Source: DASUPK01 sp963804595 (GTDB lineage: Bacteria; Actinomycetota; Thermoleophilia; Solirubrobacterales; 70-9). Taken from it: a DNA stretch of 64,000 nucleotides. The stretch is taken from the NCBI GenBank assembly GCA_963804595.1, contig CAWDQZ010000017.1, forward strand, positions 248,001 to 312,000. The letters run 5' to 3'. Each line of letters begins with the position of its first letter. Position 1 is the stretch's first letter. A program made the translations under genes and the position numbers. Shown here one piece after another: positions 42,146 through 49,700 of the stretch. Under the pieces are notes generated by a model. The model ran no database searches, was not told the DNA's origin, and saw nothing but the letters and a program-made list of their open reading frames with translations.

Positions 42146-43339
42146 CTAGTACCCGGAGGGATGCCGCGCGACGAAGGACGAGGTGTCGTCCCTCATCACC
42201 GTGCTCCAGCGCGGGCCGCTGCCGCCGCCCGGCCCGCCGGTGTCCCAGCGCAGACCCGCGACATAGGCCCAGGCGTGGCCGCTGTTGGCGAAGACGGTGA
42301 TCCAGTTCCCGCCGCCGGAATCGCCCCAGACCTCGAGGCCGGTCGAGTCGAGCGGGCTGGAGAGGAAGCCGCCGCCGTGGAGCATGAAACTGACCGCGCC
42401 CGAGCAGTCGTAACCGCTCGAGGTGAAGGAGCCGTGGCCGCCTCCCCAGATGTAGGGCAGGTCATCGATCTGGTTGGCGGCTGCGATCGCGCCGCGCACG
42501 GCGAGCGGGGCGTTCGCGGGCGGGATCGCGTCGCCGCTGGAGTCGATCGTCGCGTGGCCGGCGGGCGCCGGGATCTCGGAGAGGTCCGTCTGGATCTGGC
42601 GCTCCTTGCGGAGCAGCGCGCTGAGGACGCCCTCCCGCGCATTGCGGGCAGCCGCGAGCTGTGACTGCTGCTGGGAGATCTGGGCGTGCTGGCTGGCGAT
42701 CTGCCGCTCCTTCGCGGCGACCGCGTCGCGGGCGGCGAGGATCCGGTCGTGGGTCACCTGGAGCTGGTTGACCAGGGCGGTGATCTGATCGCGCAGGCCA
42801 CGGACCCGAGCGACGACCTCGTTGTCGTACTGCTGGATGTGGTCGATGTACTCGGTGCGGGTGAGCAGGTCGGACCAGCTCGCCGACTGCATCACGACCG
42901 CCGTCAGGTCGGGGTCGTTCGACTTGTACATGCTCACGAGCAGCTGCTCGAGCGCGGAGACCGCGGACTGCAGCTTCGCCCGGATTCGCGCGAGCTCGGC
43001 CTTCTCGGCGTTGAGCTGCGCGGTCGCCCTGTCCAGCTCGGCCTGCTTCACCTCCAGCTCGTGCTGCGCGGCGGCCTGTTCCTGGCGGAGCCGGGACTCC
43101 TCCCCGATCAGCCGGTCGACCTCGGCGTTCATCTGGTCGATCTGCGAGCGCAGGGGTCCCTCGGCCGACTGGATGCGGTCGAGCTCGTTCTGCTTCTGCG
43201 CGATCTTGGAGGCCGGATCGCCGCTCGCGCTCTGGCCGATGAGCGCGCCGGTCACGAGCGCGATCAGCAGCACGAAGGGCAGCACGGCGAGACGCCGGCG
43301 GCGGGTGGTTCGCCCTCTGTTATCGGTCGGATCAGGCAT
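42146..43339 (-). CDS. Secreted NlpC/P60 peptidoglycan hydrolase with coiled-coil domain
   Basis: About 397 residues. A signal-anchor or signal peptide (LAVLPFVLLIALVTGALIGQ) follows a basic N-terminus. Residues about 45-270 form a long coiled coil rich in Gln, Glu and Lys (KIAQKQNELDRIQ onward), as in RipA/PcsB/CwlO-type proteins activated by FtsEX. The C-terminal NlpC/P60-like domain has SGYDCSGAVSFMLHGGG with the nucleophile Cys and NSGHAWAYVAGLRWDTG with the His. It cuts peptide stems of peptidoglycan, probably in cell separation or elongation. The start is set at ATG 43337-43339 because the upstream GTG adds nine residues without hydrophobic character; either is possible. Confidence 0.85.
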   Translation of the reverse strand: MPDPTDNRGRTTRRRRLAVLPFVLLIALVTGALIGQSASGDPASKIAQKQNELDRIQSAEGPLRSQIDQMNAEVDRLIGEESRLRQEQAAAQHELEVKQAELDRATAQLNAEKAELARIRAKLQSAVSALEQLLVSMYKSNDPDLTAVVMQSASWSDLLTRTEYIDHIQQYDNEVVARVRGLRDQITALVNQLQVTHDRILAARDAVAAKERQIASQHAQISQQQSQLAAARNAREGVLSALLRKERQIQTDLSEIPAPAGHATIDSSGDAIPPANAPLAVRGAIAAANQIDDLPYIWGGGHGSFTSSGYDCSGAVSFMLHGGGFLSSPLDSTGLEVWGDSGGGNWITVFANSGHAWAYVAGLRWDTGGPGGGSGPRWSTVMRDDTSSFVARHPSGY

Positions 43340-43462
43340 CGGCGGGGTGCGACACGCGTGCCGCACGGGCAGTCGGTCAGGCTATCCAGCCGCCGTCTTT
43401 ATGTGAGCGGCTCTTAATACGACTGCAAGATACGTTGCGCGGGGAGGAATCGGCGGTTCATC

Positions 43463-43468
43463 TACGAT
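43463..43468 (+). promoter_or_regulatory. -10 box for leaderless alpha/beta hydrolase transcript
   Basis: TACGAT ends six bases before the ATG at 43475, again TANNNT-N6-ATG. Confidence 0.5.
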
Positions 43469-43474
43469 CGCTCG

Positions 43475-44464
43475 ATGGCCGAGGAGTTCTGCGACGTCGG
43501 GCGGGACGTGACGCTCTGTTACGAGGCGTTCGGCGACCCGGGCGACACTCCGATCCTGCTGATCATGGGCCTGGCGACGCAGATGATCGCCTGGCACGAG
43601 GACTTCTGCGAAGAGCTCGCCGGGCGAGGCTTCTATGTCGTCCGCTTCGACAACCGCGATATCGGCCGCTCCACCCACTTCGACTTCAGCCCCGCGACCG
43701 CCAAGCAGATGCTCACGCGCCGGCTGCCGGACGAGCAGTACACGCTCTCGGACATGGCCGAGGACTCGGCCGCCCTGCTGCGGAAGCTCGACCTGGCCCC
43801 GGCCCACGTCGTCGGCGCCTCGATGGGCGGCATGATCGGCCAGATGCTCGCCGCTGAGCATCCCGATCTGGTCCGCTCACTCACCTCGATCATGTCCACC
43901 ACGGGCAGCCGCCGCCACGGACAGCCGGCGCTGGCGGTCTACCGCTACCTGCTCCGCCCGCCGCCGCGCGATCGAGACGGCTACATCCAGCGCTCGGCCG
44001 AGATCTTCGGCCTGGTCGGCTCCACCGGCTTCGACCGTGACGAGCAGTACATCCGCGAGCGCGCGGCCCGCAGCTTCGACCGCGGGTTCGACGTCCGCGC
44101 CGGCGGCCGGCAGCTCGGGGCGATCATCGCCTCGGGCGACCGGACCAAGGCCCTGAAGAGCGTCGTGGCCCCGACGCTGGTCATCCACGGGACCGTCGAC
44201 AAGATGATCCGGCCCTCTGGCGGGCGCGCCACGGCCAGAGCGATCCCGGGCGCTCGGCTGATGATGATCGAGGGCATGGGCCACGACCTCCCACGAGGAG
44301 CGTGGCCGCAGATCATCGATGCGATCGCCGAGCAGGCGCGCGCCGCGGACGGCGCTGGGCCAGAGCCGAAGCTCCCACCGCTAGCGGAACGTCGGAGTAG
44401 CCCTGAGGGGTGCGCGCGGGAGCCGCAGGCCCCCGGGGCGAACGTCGCGCGTAGGGCCCTATAG
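43475..44464 (+). CDS. Alpha/beta hydrolase
   Basis: 329 residues of the alpha/beta hydrolase fold-1 family. LLIMGLATQMIAWHEDF is the oxyanion region, VVRFDNRDIGRSTHFD the following strand, VVGASMGGMIGQMLAAEHP the nucleophile elbow (Ser in GASMGG), LVIHGTVDKMIRP carries the acid and EGMGHDLPRG the base His. Cytoplasmic, no signal. This is close to the common actinobacterial hydrolases with FDNRDxGxS, whose substrates are unknown. The last 30 residues (from LAERRSSPEG) are low-complexity Arg/Pro/Gly sequence encoded by DNA with GAACGTC motifs that resembles part of the palindromic repeats, so the original stop may have been displaced. Confidence 0.83.
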   Translation: MAEEFCDVGRDVTLCYEAFGDPGDTPILLIMGLATQMIAWHEDFCEELAGRGFYVVRFDNRDIGRSTHFDFSPATAKQMLTRRLPDEQYTLSDMAEDSAALLRKLDLAPAHVVGASMGGMIGQMLAAEHPDLVRSLTSIMSTTGSRRHGQPALAVYRYLLRPPPRDRDGYIQRSAEIFGLVGSTGFDRDEQYIRERAARSFDRGFDVRAGGRQLGAIIASGDRTKALKSVVAPTLVIHGTVDKMIRPSGGRATARAIPGARLMMIEGMGHDLPRGAWPQIIDAIAEQARAADGAGPEPKLPPLAERRSSPEGCAREPQAPGANVARRAL

Positions 44465-44470
44465 GAGGGC

Positions 44471-45388
44471 ATGTGGGACGGTGAGATCGCCACGCTCGCC
44501 GGATGCCAGTTCAACCGAATCTCACGCGCGCAGCTCCTCGACCTGGGCCTGAGCGAGAAGGCCATCGTGCACCGGCTCGCGGCGGGGCGTCTGGTGGCTG
44601 TCGAGCAGGGAGTGTTCGCGATCGCCCCGGTCCTTGAGGACGACTGGGGCAGGTGGATGGGAGCAACCCTGACGGCGCCGGGGTCGGTCCTCAGCCACAT
44701 CAGCGCAGCCGCCGCCTGGGGAGCCCTGACCGTGCCACGGAGCATGGAGTGCGTCACGCGTCCGGGGAGCGGCGGGCCGAGACGTCACGGCGGTGTGCTG
44801 GCCTACCGGAGCTCCACCCTCGACGGCGAGGTGACAAAAAGGCGCGGAATACCGATCACCTCGGTACCGCGGACCCTGCTGGACCTGGCTCGCACGGTTG
44901 GGGACAAGGCGCTGGCTCGCGCCCTGCGCGAGTCCGTTCGACTCGATCTGACGACCCTTGCTGGGGTCGGCGATCATCTCGGCGCATTTCGAGGGCGGCG
45001 GGGATCACGCCGCCTTGCGAACGCGGTCGCGCGTTATGCCGGCCTGCCACTGGAGCGCGCGCGGAGTGGCGCCGAGATCCGAGCGCTCGAGGTGCTGCGG
45101 GACGCAGACCGCCCACTTCCGCTGTTGAACGCGCGGATAGCGGGTGAGGAGGCGGATCTGAGCTGGCGGACCGCTCGCCTGATCATCGAGATAGACGGCA
45201 CGCCGTTTCACCTCGACGTCGGTGAGGATGCGCGCAAGCAGCGGGCCTGGGAGAGCGCGGGATGGACGGTCCACAGGCTCCCGTCGGAGGACGTGTATGA
45301 GCGGCCGGCGCACCTGCTCGCCCTGGCACCCACGCGAGCGTCCCTGGGTAACCCCCATAGGGGACAGCGCGGGACGTTCGCGGGTTAG
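44471..45388 (+). CDS. AbiEi-type winged-helix protein with DUF559-like nuclease domain
   Basis: 305 residues. The N-terminal half has FNRISRAQLLDLGLSEKAIVHRLAAGRLVAVEQGVFAI-type sequence, an AbiEi_4 winged helix, followed by LSHISAAAAWGAL and SVPRTLLDLAR. The C-terminal part, ADLSWRTARLIIEIDGTPFH then RAWESAGWTVHRL, resembles DUF559/Vsr-like endonuclease folds. Such genes are numerous in actinobacteria; AbiEi proteins are antitoxins of type IV systems, but no AbiEii toxin gene is adjacent here. The ATG has GGAGG five bases upstream. The last 15 codons are made of palindromic repeat copy C, and the stop overlaps the convergent thioesterase gene by 4 bases. Confidence 0.75.
   Translation: MWDGEIATLAGCQFNRISRAQLLDLGLSEKAIVHRLAAGRLVAVEQGVFAIAPVLEDDWGRWMGATLTAPGSVLSHISAAAAWGALTVPRSMECVTRPGSGGPRRHGGVLAYRSSTLDGEVTKRRGIPITSVPRTLLDLARTVGDKALARALRESVRLDLTTLAGVGDHLGAFRGRRGSRRLANAVARYAGLPLERARSGAEIRALEVLRDADRPLPLLNARIAGEEADLSWRTARLIIEIDGTPFHLDVGEDARKQRAWESAGWTVHRLPSEDVYERPAHLLALAPTRASLGNPHRGQRGTFAG
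45334..45381. repeat. Dispersed palindromic repeat, copy C (inside the end of a gene)
   Basis: GCGAGCGTCCC and GGGACGTTCGC are 11-bp arms with one mismatch. In reverse orientation the centre (GTCCCCTATGGGGGTTACCCA) matches copy A closely. It lies between two convergent genes and supplies the last codons of the AbiEi/DUF559 gene. Confidence 0.7.
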
Positions 45389-46038
45389 GCGCGGATGATC
45401 GACGCGTGCACCGCGCGCTGGGTGCTCGCGATCCAGAGCGACGTGTCCTCGCGAAGCAGGAGCGCATCCCCGGACATGGCGGGGTCCCGGTACTCCACCT
45501 CGGCGTCGATCGCGGTCGGCTCCGGGCCCGCGACCAGCTCCTCCTCGAGCGGCGTCCAGTAGTGGGAGTTGTTGATGTGGCCGGCCGGGTCCATCTCCGT
45601 GGCCCGGAAGCTCCATACGGCACGCTCCGCCCCGCTCGGCGGATCGGGATGGCGGAGCCGCACGTTCGCGTCACGCCCGCCCGCGCTCTCCTCGAAGATG
45701 GAGATGAACTCCGCCGGGAAGCGCATCGGGCGCCCACGCTCGGGATCGAGGCACACCCAGAGCGCCACCGTCTCGACGTCGGCGGTCTGACCTTGGATCG
45801 ACGTCCGCCGCTCGGCGGAGAAGCGGCCGATGCCGCTGCAGAAGGTGCGGAGCTCGAGGTCCTCCCCGAAGCGCGGGAACGAGTCCACGCGGATCCGGGT
45901 GCGCCTCACGATCCAGGCGCCCTCCCCCTCGAACCCTGCGTCGATCAGGTCCGAGTAGGCGATGTCCTGCAACCAGCGCGCCATCGCATCCAGTCGGACC
46001 CGGCCCGAGCCGTCGGCGTCAGCGATCCCCGGACGCAT
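45385..46038 (-). CDS. Acyl-ACP thioesterase-like hotdog protein
   Basis: At least 217 residues with two hotdog modules, as in FatA/FatB-type acyl-ACP thioesterases. The first has ADADGSGRVRLDAMARWLQDIA and WIVRRTRIRVDSFPRFGEDL, the second EMDPAGHINNSHYWTPLEE, the DxxxHxNNxxY catalytic motif. It releases free fatty acids from acyl carrier protein or CoA. The ATG at 46038 is probably not the true start: family-like sequence (LVDWPGGRSFEQ) continues upstream in frame but without an ATG or GTG, so a rare start or a nearby base error is possible. The gene directly follows the WS/DGAT gene and may supply or remove its acyl substrates. Confidence 0.8.
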   Translation of the reverse strand: MRPGIADADGSGRVRLDAMARWLQDIAYSDLIDAGFEGEGAWIVRRTRIRVDSFPRFGEDLELRTFCSGIGRFSAERRTSIQGQTADVETVALWVCLDPERGRPMRFPAEFISIFEESAGGRDANVRLRHPDPPSGAERAVWSFRATEMDPAGHINNSHYWTPLEEELVAGPEPTAIDAEVEYRDPAMSGDALLLREDTSLWIASTQRAVHASIIRA

Positions 46039-46094
46039 CGCCTGCTCGAAGGATCGCCCTCCCGGCCAGTCGACCAGCTCGGTCAGCTCGGTTG

Positions 46095-47558
46095 CTACTT
46101 GAGCTCCTCGAGGGAGTCGTGCAGCCGGTCCATCAGCGACCAGAGGTCGGGCATCTGGTCGCGGTCGGCGACGATGCCGAAGTCCATGTGGCCGTCGTAG
46201 CTCATCACGGTCATGTTCAGTCCCATCCCGTCGGTGATCACCGAGACGGGATAGTGCGCCACCAGCCTCGCCCCGGCGCAGTAGAGCGGGAACTGGGGCC
46301 CGGGCACGTTCGAGACGACGAGGTTCCAGGTCGGGCGGCCCGCCCCGGTGGTGGAGATCGCGAAGGTGGCGCGCGCGGCGCGGGCAAAGACCGCGGGCGG
46401 GATGAAGTGGTTCGTGTCCTGGAGCAGCTCCGCGGGCAGCGCCCGGTGGTGCTCCTTCATCGCCGCCAGCGCGCGATGGGTCTTCTCCAGGCGGCGGACC
46501 GCGTTCGGCTCATTGCTGAAGAGCGGAGCGCTCATCAGCATGATCCGGTTGCCGTAGGTGCCCATCTGCTCGTCGGTGCGGACCGAGACGGGGACCTGCA
46601 CCACCAGCGGATCGGCGGGCAGGTCGTCGTGGTCGAGCAGCCAGCTGCGCACCGCCCCCGCGCAGATCGAGACCACCACGTCGTTGACCGTACAGCGGTG
46701 CTTGTTCTTCACCGCCTTCACCTCGTCGAGGTCGAGCTGGCCGAAGACGAAGCGGCGATGCGGCGAGATCCGCCCGTTGAAGCGCGTCTTCGGGGCCTTG
46801 TAGCTCGTGTGCGCGAGCACGCCCGTCTCGCGGTTCGAGATCGGGCGGGTCAGGCGGTCGGTCACCTTCGCGACCAGGCCGGCGCCGGGGAGGGTCGAGA
46901 AGACGGGCGCCTCGTCGAGGTTGGGCAGGGCACGCGGCAGGGAGCGCAGGACCCGCAGCGGGTAGCGCGGCAGCCCCATCAGGCCGCGAGTGAGCATCTC
47001 CAGGTCCGTCGGCCTGCGGTCCACCCCGTTCGCCTCCGTCTCCGGCAGCTCCCTGCCCTCCGGAGCCAGGTCGAAGAGCACACCCATGATCTCCGCGCCG
47101 GAGAGCCCGTCGACCACGGCGTGGTGGATCTTGGTGAGCAGCGCCTTCTGGCCGTCCTCGAGCCCGTGGATCAGGTAGAGCTCCCAGAGCGGGCGAGCGC
47201 GATCGAGCGGCCGGGAGACGATGCGGGCCACCTGCTCCGCCAGCTTGTCCTTGGTCGCCCCGGGTGGCAGCGCCAGCTCGCGGACGTGGAAGTCGAGATC
47301 GAAGTCCGGGTCATCGAGCCAGTAGGGATAGTCGAGGCCGAACGGGACCTCGACCAGGCGCCAGCGCAGCGGCGGCAGCAGCGGCAGGCGCTCTTCCATC
47401 AGGCGGCAGATGTCCTCGAAGGTGAGCTCGCCGTTCTCCTTGCTCGACGGGTCGAGAATGGCGAGACCGGCGACGTGGCCGGTCTGATTCGAGCTCTCCA
47501 GGGCGAGGAACTGCGCGTCGAGGCTGGTCAGCTGACGCATCCCGGGCGATTCTGTCAC
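46095..47558 (-). CDS. Wax ester synthase / diacylglycerol acyltransferase (WS/DGAT)
   Basis: 487 residues. HHAVVDG at 145-151 is the catalytic motif of the bacterial WS/DGAT family, which transfers acyl groups from acyl-CoA to diacylglycerol or long-chain alcohols. RPLDRARPLWELYLIHGL precedes it, and NDVVVSICAGAVRSWLL, VPVSVRTDEQMGTYGNRI and VVSNVPGPQFPLYCAG (the PLW and ND motifs) follow. The protein is membrane-associated but without membrane helices. The start is GTG at 47556-47558; an ATG at residue 7 is a close alternative. With the adjacent thioesterase it suggests storage of triacylglycerol or wax. Confidence 0.92.
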   Translation of the reverse strand: MTESPGMRQLTSLDAQFLALESSNQTGHVAGLAILDPSSKENGELTFEDICRLMEERLPLLPPLRWRLVEVPFGLDYPYWLDDPDFDLDFHVRELALPPGATKDKLAEQVARIVSRPLDRARPLWELYLIHGLEDGQKALLTKIHHAVVDGLSGAEIMGVLFDLAPEGRELPETEANGVDRRPTDLEMLTRGLMGLPRYPLRVLRSLPRALPNLDEAPVFSTLPGAGLVAKVTDRLTRPISNRETGVLAHTSYKAPKTRFNGRISPHRRFVFGQLDLDEVKAVKNKHRCTVNDVVVSICAGAVRSWLLDHDDLPADPLVVQVPVSVRTDEQMGTYGNRIMLMSAPLFSNEPNAVRRLEKTHRALAAMKEHHRALPAELLQDTNHFIPPAVFARAARATFAISTTGAGRPTWNLVVSNVPGPQFPLYCAGARLVAHYPVSVITDGMGLNMTVMSYDGHMDFGIVADRDQMPDLWSLMDRLHDSLEELK

Positions 47559-47622
47559 GGCCTCGCGGGCTCGGACGACGCCTACCCAGGTTTAGGAAGT
47601 ATTTGAGCAGGCAAGTATTCTG

Positions 47623-47637
47623 GTCGAAGACTTCGAC
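47623..47637. promoter_or_regulatory. 15-bp palindrome in the divergent WS/DGAT-DoxX intergenic region
   Basis: GTCGAAG-A-CTTCGAC is a perfect inverted repeat 26 bases before the DoxX ATG. Just upstream, AAGTATT occurs twice (47597-47603 and 47613-47619). Together they look like a regulated promoter region, but the factor is unknown. Confidence 0.35.
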
Positions 47638-47662
47638 CCTTCGAATCCCAAGGAGGATCTGG

Positions 47663-48188
47663 ATGGATCTCGCATTGCTGGTTCTTCGTCTGGTGGTGGG
47701 ACTGCTCTTCGTCGGCCACGGCGCCCAGAAGCTGTTCGGCGTCTTCGGCGGGGGCGGCCTCGAGGGGACCACCGGAATGTTCGACAACATCGGCCTCAGC
47801 CCCGGCTGGTTGTACGCCAGGGCGGCCGGCACCGCCGAGTTCCTGGGCGGCGCGCTGATTGCGCTCGGCGTGTTCACCCCGTTCGCGGCCGCCGCGCTGA
47901 TCGGCGTGATGGCGGCGGCGATCGCGACCGTCCATGCCAAGAACGGCATCTGGAACACGAATCAGGGCTACGAGTTCAACATCACGCTGATCGCGGTTGT
48001 CTTCGCCCTCTCGGGGATCGGCGCCGGTGCCTGGTCGCTGGACAACGCACTTCGGCTTCGACCTGCACGGCGTCATCTGGGCGCTCGCGGCACTCGTCGC
48101 CGGGCTCATCGGTGGCCTCGCCAGCGTGGTCTCCGGGCGGATCACCCACCGTCACCAACCCAGCGGCCACCAGGCCGCCCACTCATGA
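47663..48188 (+). CDS. DoxX family membrane protein (one frameshift)
   Basis: About 175 residues and four to five helices. LALLVLRLVVGLLFVGHGAQ and KLFGVFGGGGLEGTTGMF are the DoxX signature, followed by AAGTAEFLGGALIALG and AAALIGVMAAAIATVHAKNG. Near 48050 the frame changes, and the tail continues FDLHGVIWALAALVAGLIGG to TGA at 48186-48188. DoxX-like proteins take part in redox or thiol stress and in oxidoreductase complexes. The ATG at 47663 is preferred over an earlier one because AAGGAGG lies eight bases upstream. Confidence 0.85.
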
Positions 48189-48240
48189 GCGAGGGGCACA
48201 GCCCCGAGCGGTTATGTGGGGCGGCCGCCCGTGGCCGCGA

Positions 48241-48298
48241 TCTGATGGCGAAGCCGTCCGGCTACTTCCTCTGATGGTGAAGCCGTCCCGCTACTTCC
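48241..48298. repeat. Tandem 29-bp repeat, two units
   Basis: Two units of 29 bases, starting TCTGATGG and ending GCTACTTCC, differ at two positions. The second unit contains the last codons and stop of the mannosyltransferase gene, so the first looks like a duplication of the gene end plus its downstream sequence. Confidence 0.7.
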
Positions 48299-49643
48299 CG
48301 AAGATCAGCGGCAACTGCAAGCCGATCGCGAGTGCGGTCAGTGCCAGCGCCGTGAGGCGCTGGTACGGCCGCAGCGCGAGCGCGGCGAGCGGCAGGAACC
48401 AGATCAGATACCAGGGCAAGAACCAGGTGGTGGTGACGATCACGGCACAGGTCGCCCAACCCGCGTTCTCCAGCCAGTCGCCGCCGCGATAGACCCGGAC
48501 GAGCAGCACCGCGACGGCCACGATCAGGACGAGCATCCCGATCCGGCCGAGCGTCTGGTTGGCGAGACCCAGCCCGAGCACGTCGTTGATCACCCCGGGG
48601 ATGTCGTTGGGCGTCTCGAGCCGCGCGTCCCTCTGCAGCACATGCAGCAGGCTCGACACGTGGGTCCCGAAGGCGATCACCGTGATCACGCCGACGACCA
48701 CGGCCGCCAGCGCACCCCAGATCAGCGCCCTTCCCGGCCGCTTGGAACCGAGCAGGGCGAACGGCAGGAGCACGACCGACGAGCTCTTCACGGCGACCGC
48801 TCCGACGAGCGCCACCATCCCCGACTCCCGGCCGCCGAGCAGCAGGAAGATGCCGCCGAGGGCCGCGAGCAGCATGAGCAGGTCATTGTGGGCGCCGCCC
48901 ACCGCGTAGGCGAGCAGCACCGGGTTGAGCCCGAAGAAGAGAGCCGCCGGGAGCGGCGAGCGACCGAGCCGCACCGCGCAGGCCCAGACCAGCGCGACGC
49001 AGCCGAGGCTGGCCAGGGCGGTGACCGACTTGAGGACCCAGATCGCCGCCGAGAAGCTGATCCACCCGAGTGGCAGGCTCGCCAGGGTGAAGAGCGGCCC
49101 GTACGCCGTGGTGTTGAGGGGCCAGCCCACGTATATGTAGGAGGGATCCGTCGGCGCGGCCGAGAGAGGGTGCACGTACGGATTGAGGCCGTGCACCGCG
49201 TCGAGCCGGGCGTAGCCGACGTAGTTGAAGAGATCGCTGGAGAGCAGCGGCGGCGCGATCACGAAGATCAGATGGAGCAGCACGATCGCGCCGACCCCGA
49301 CCCGCACCTTCACCGAGTCGGCGAAGGCGAGCACGCCGAGGTAACAGATGCCCAACGCGATGAAGACGATGCCGAACTCGGTGCCGCTCATCGAGATGCC
49401 GAGCCCATGGAGCGGGCCCCGGAGGGAATCGGGCAGCCCATGATGGATGTGGAGAGTGGGCCCGTAGTGCTTGGCCGCGGCGCCGGCCGCCATCAGGAAG
49501 CCGGCAACGACCATCCCGCCCAGCATCGTGTTGGCGATCAGGGATCGCCGCCGGGCCTCCAGCCGGGGGAGCGCGGGCAGGGCAGGGCGAATGGCCGCCG
49601 CCGGCCTGACCGCCGAGTCAGCCGATGCGGAAGTCGACTCCAT
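48291..49643 (-). CDS. MptB-like polyprenol-phosphomannose-dependent alpha-1,6-mannosyltransferase (GT-C)
   Basis: 450 residues with about 12 membrane helices. LIFVIAPPLLSSDLFNYVGY and HGLNPYVHPLSAAPTDPSY form the extracytoplasmic GT-C loop with the catalytic Asp (SSDLFNY) and the NPY motif, as in the MptA/MptB/GT87 enzymes of actinobacteria. GLNPVLLAYAVGGAHNDLLM and WFLPWYLIWFLPLAAL occur later. The family extends mannan cores of lipoglycans using polyprenyl-phosphate mannose. The ATG has no clear ribosome site; TACGAT lies 11 bases before it. A GH76-type mannanase-like gene 2.5 kb away supports a mannose-polymer theme, as inference. Confidence 0.83.
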   Translation of the reverse strand: MESTSASADSAVRPAAAIRPALPALPRLEARRRSLIANTMLGGMVVAGFLMAAGAAAKHYGPTLHIHHGLPDSLRGPLHGLGISMSGTEFGIVFIALGICYLGVLAFADSVKVRVGVGAIVLLHLIFVIAPPLLSSDLFNYVGYARLDAVHGLNPYVHPLSAAPTDPSYIYVGWPLNTTAYGPLFTLASLPLGWISFSAAIWVLKSVTALASLGCVALVWACAVRLGRSPLPAALFFGLNPVLLAYAVGGAHNDLLMLLAALGGIFLLLGGRESGMVALVGAVAVKSSSVVLLPFALLGSKRPGRALIWGALAAVVVGVITVIAFGTHVSSLLHVLQRDARLETPNDIPGVINDVLGLGLANQTLGRIGMLVLIVAVAVLLVRVYRGGDWLENAGWATCAVIVTTTWFLPWYLIWFLPLAALALRPYQRLTALALTALAIGLQLPLIFGK

Positions 49644-49700
49644 CGCGGGCGGGGATCGTAGAGCTCATCTCTAACGGCGGATAAGCCTGCATTTGCCCTC

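Noticed and set aside
44388..44446. A fourth copy of the palindromic repeat
   Set aside because: It has two GAACGTC motifs in direct orientation and a CCCTGAGGGGT centre but no matching inverted arms; it is kept only as a possible degenerate relative.
44471..45388. Type IV toxin-antitoxin system
   Set aside because: Only an AbiEi-like domain is present; no AbiEii nucleotidyltransferase gene lies beside it.
46092..47606. Plus-strand frame of 504 codons opposite WS/DGAT
   Set aside because: Charged low-complexity shadow; the minus strand has HHAVVDG and other family motifs.
48241..48298. CRISPR-like repeat
   Set aside because: Two directly adjacent 29-bp units without spacers and overlapping a gene end; no array and no cas genes.
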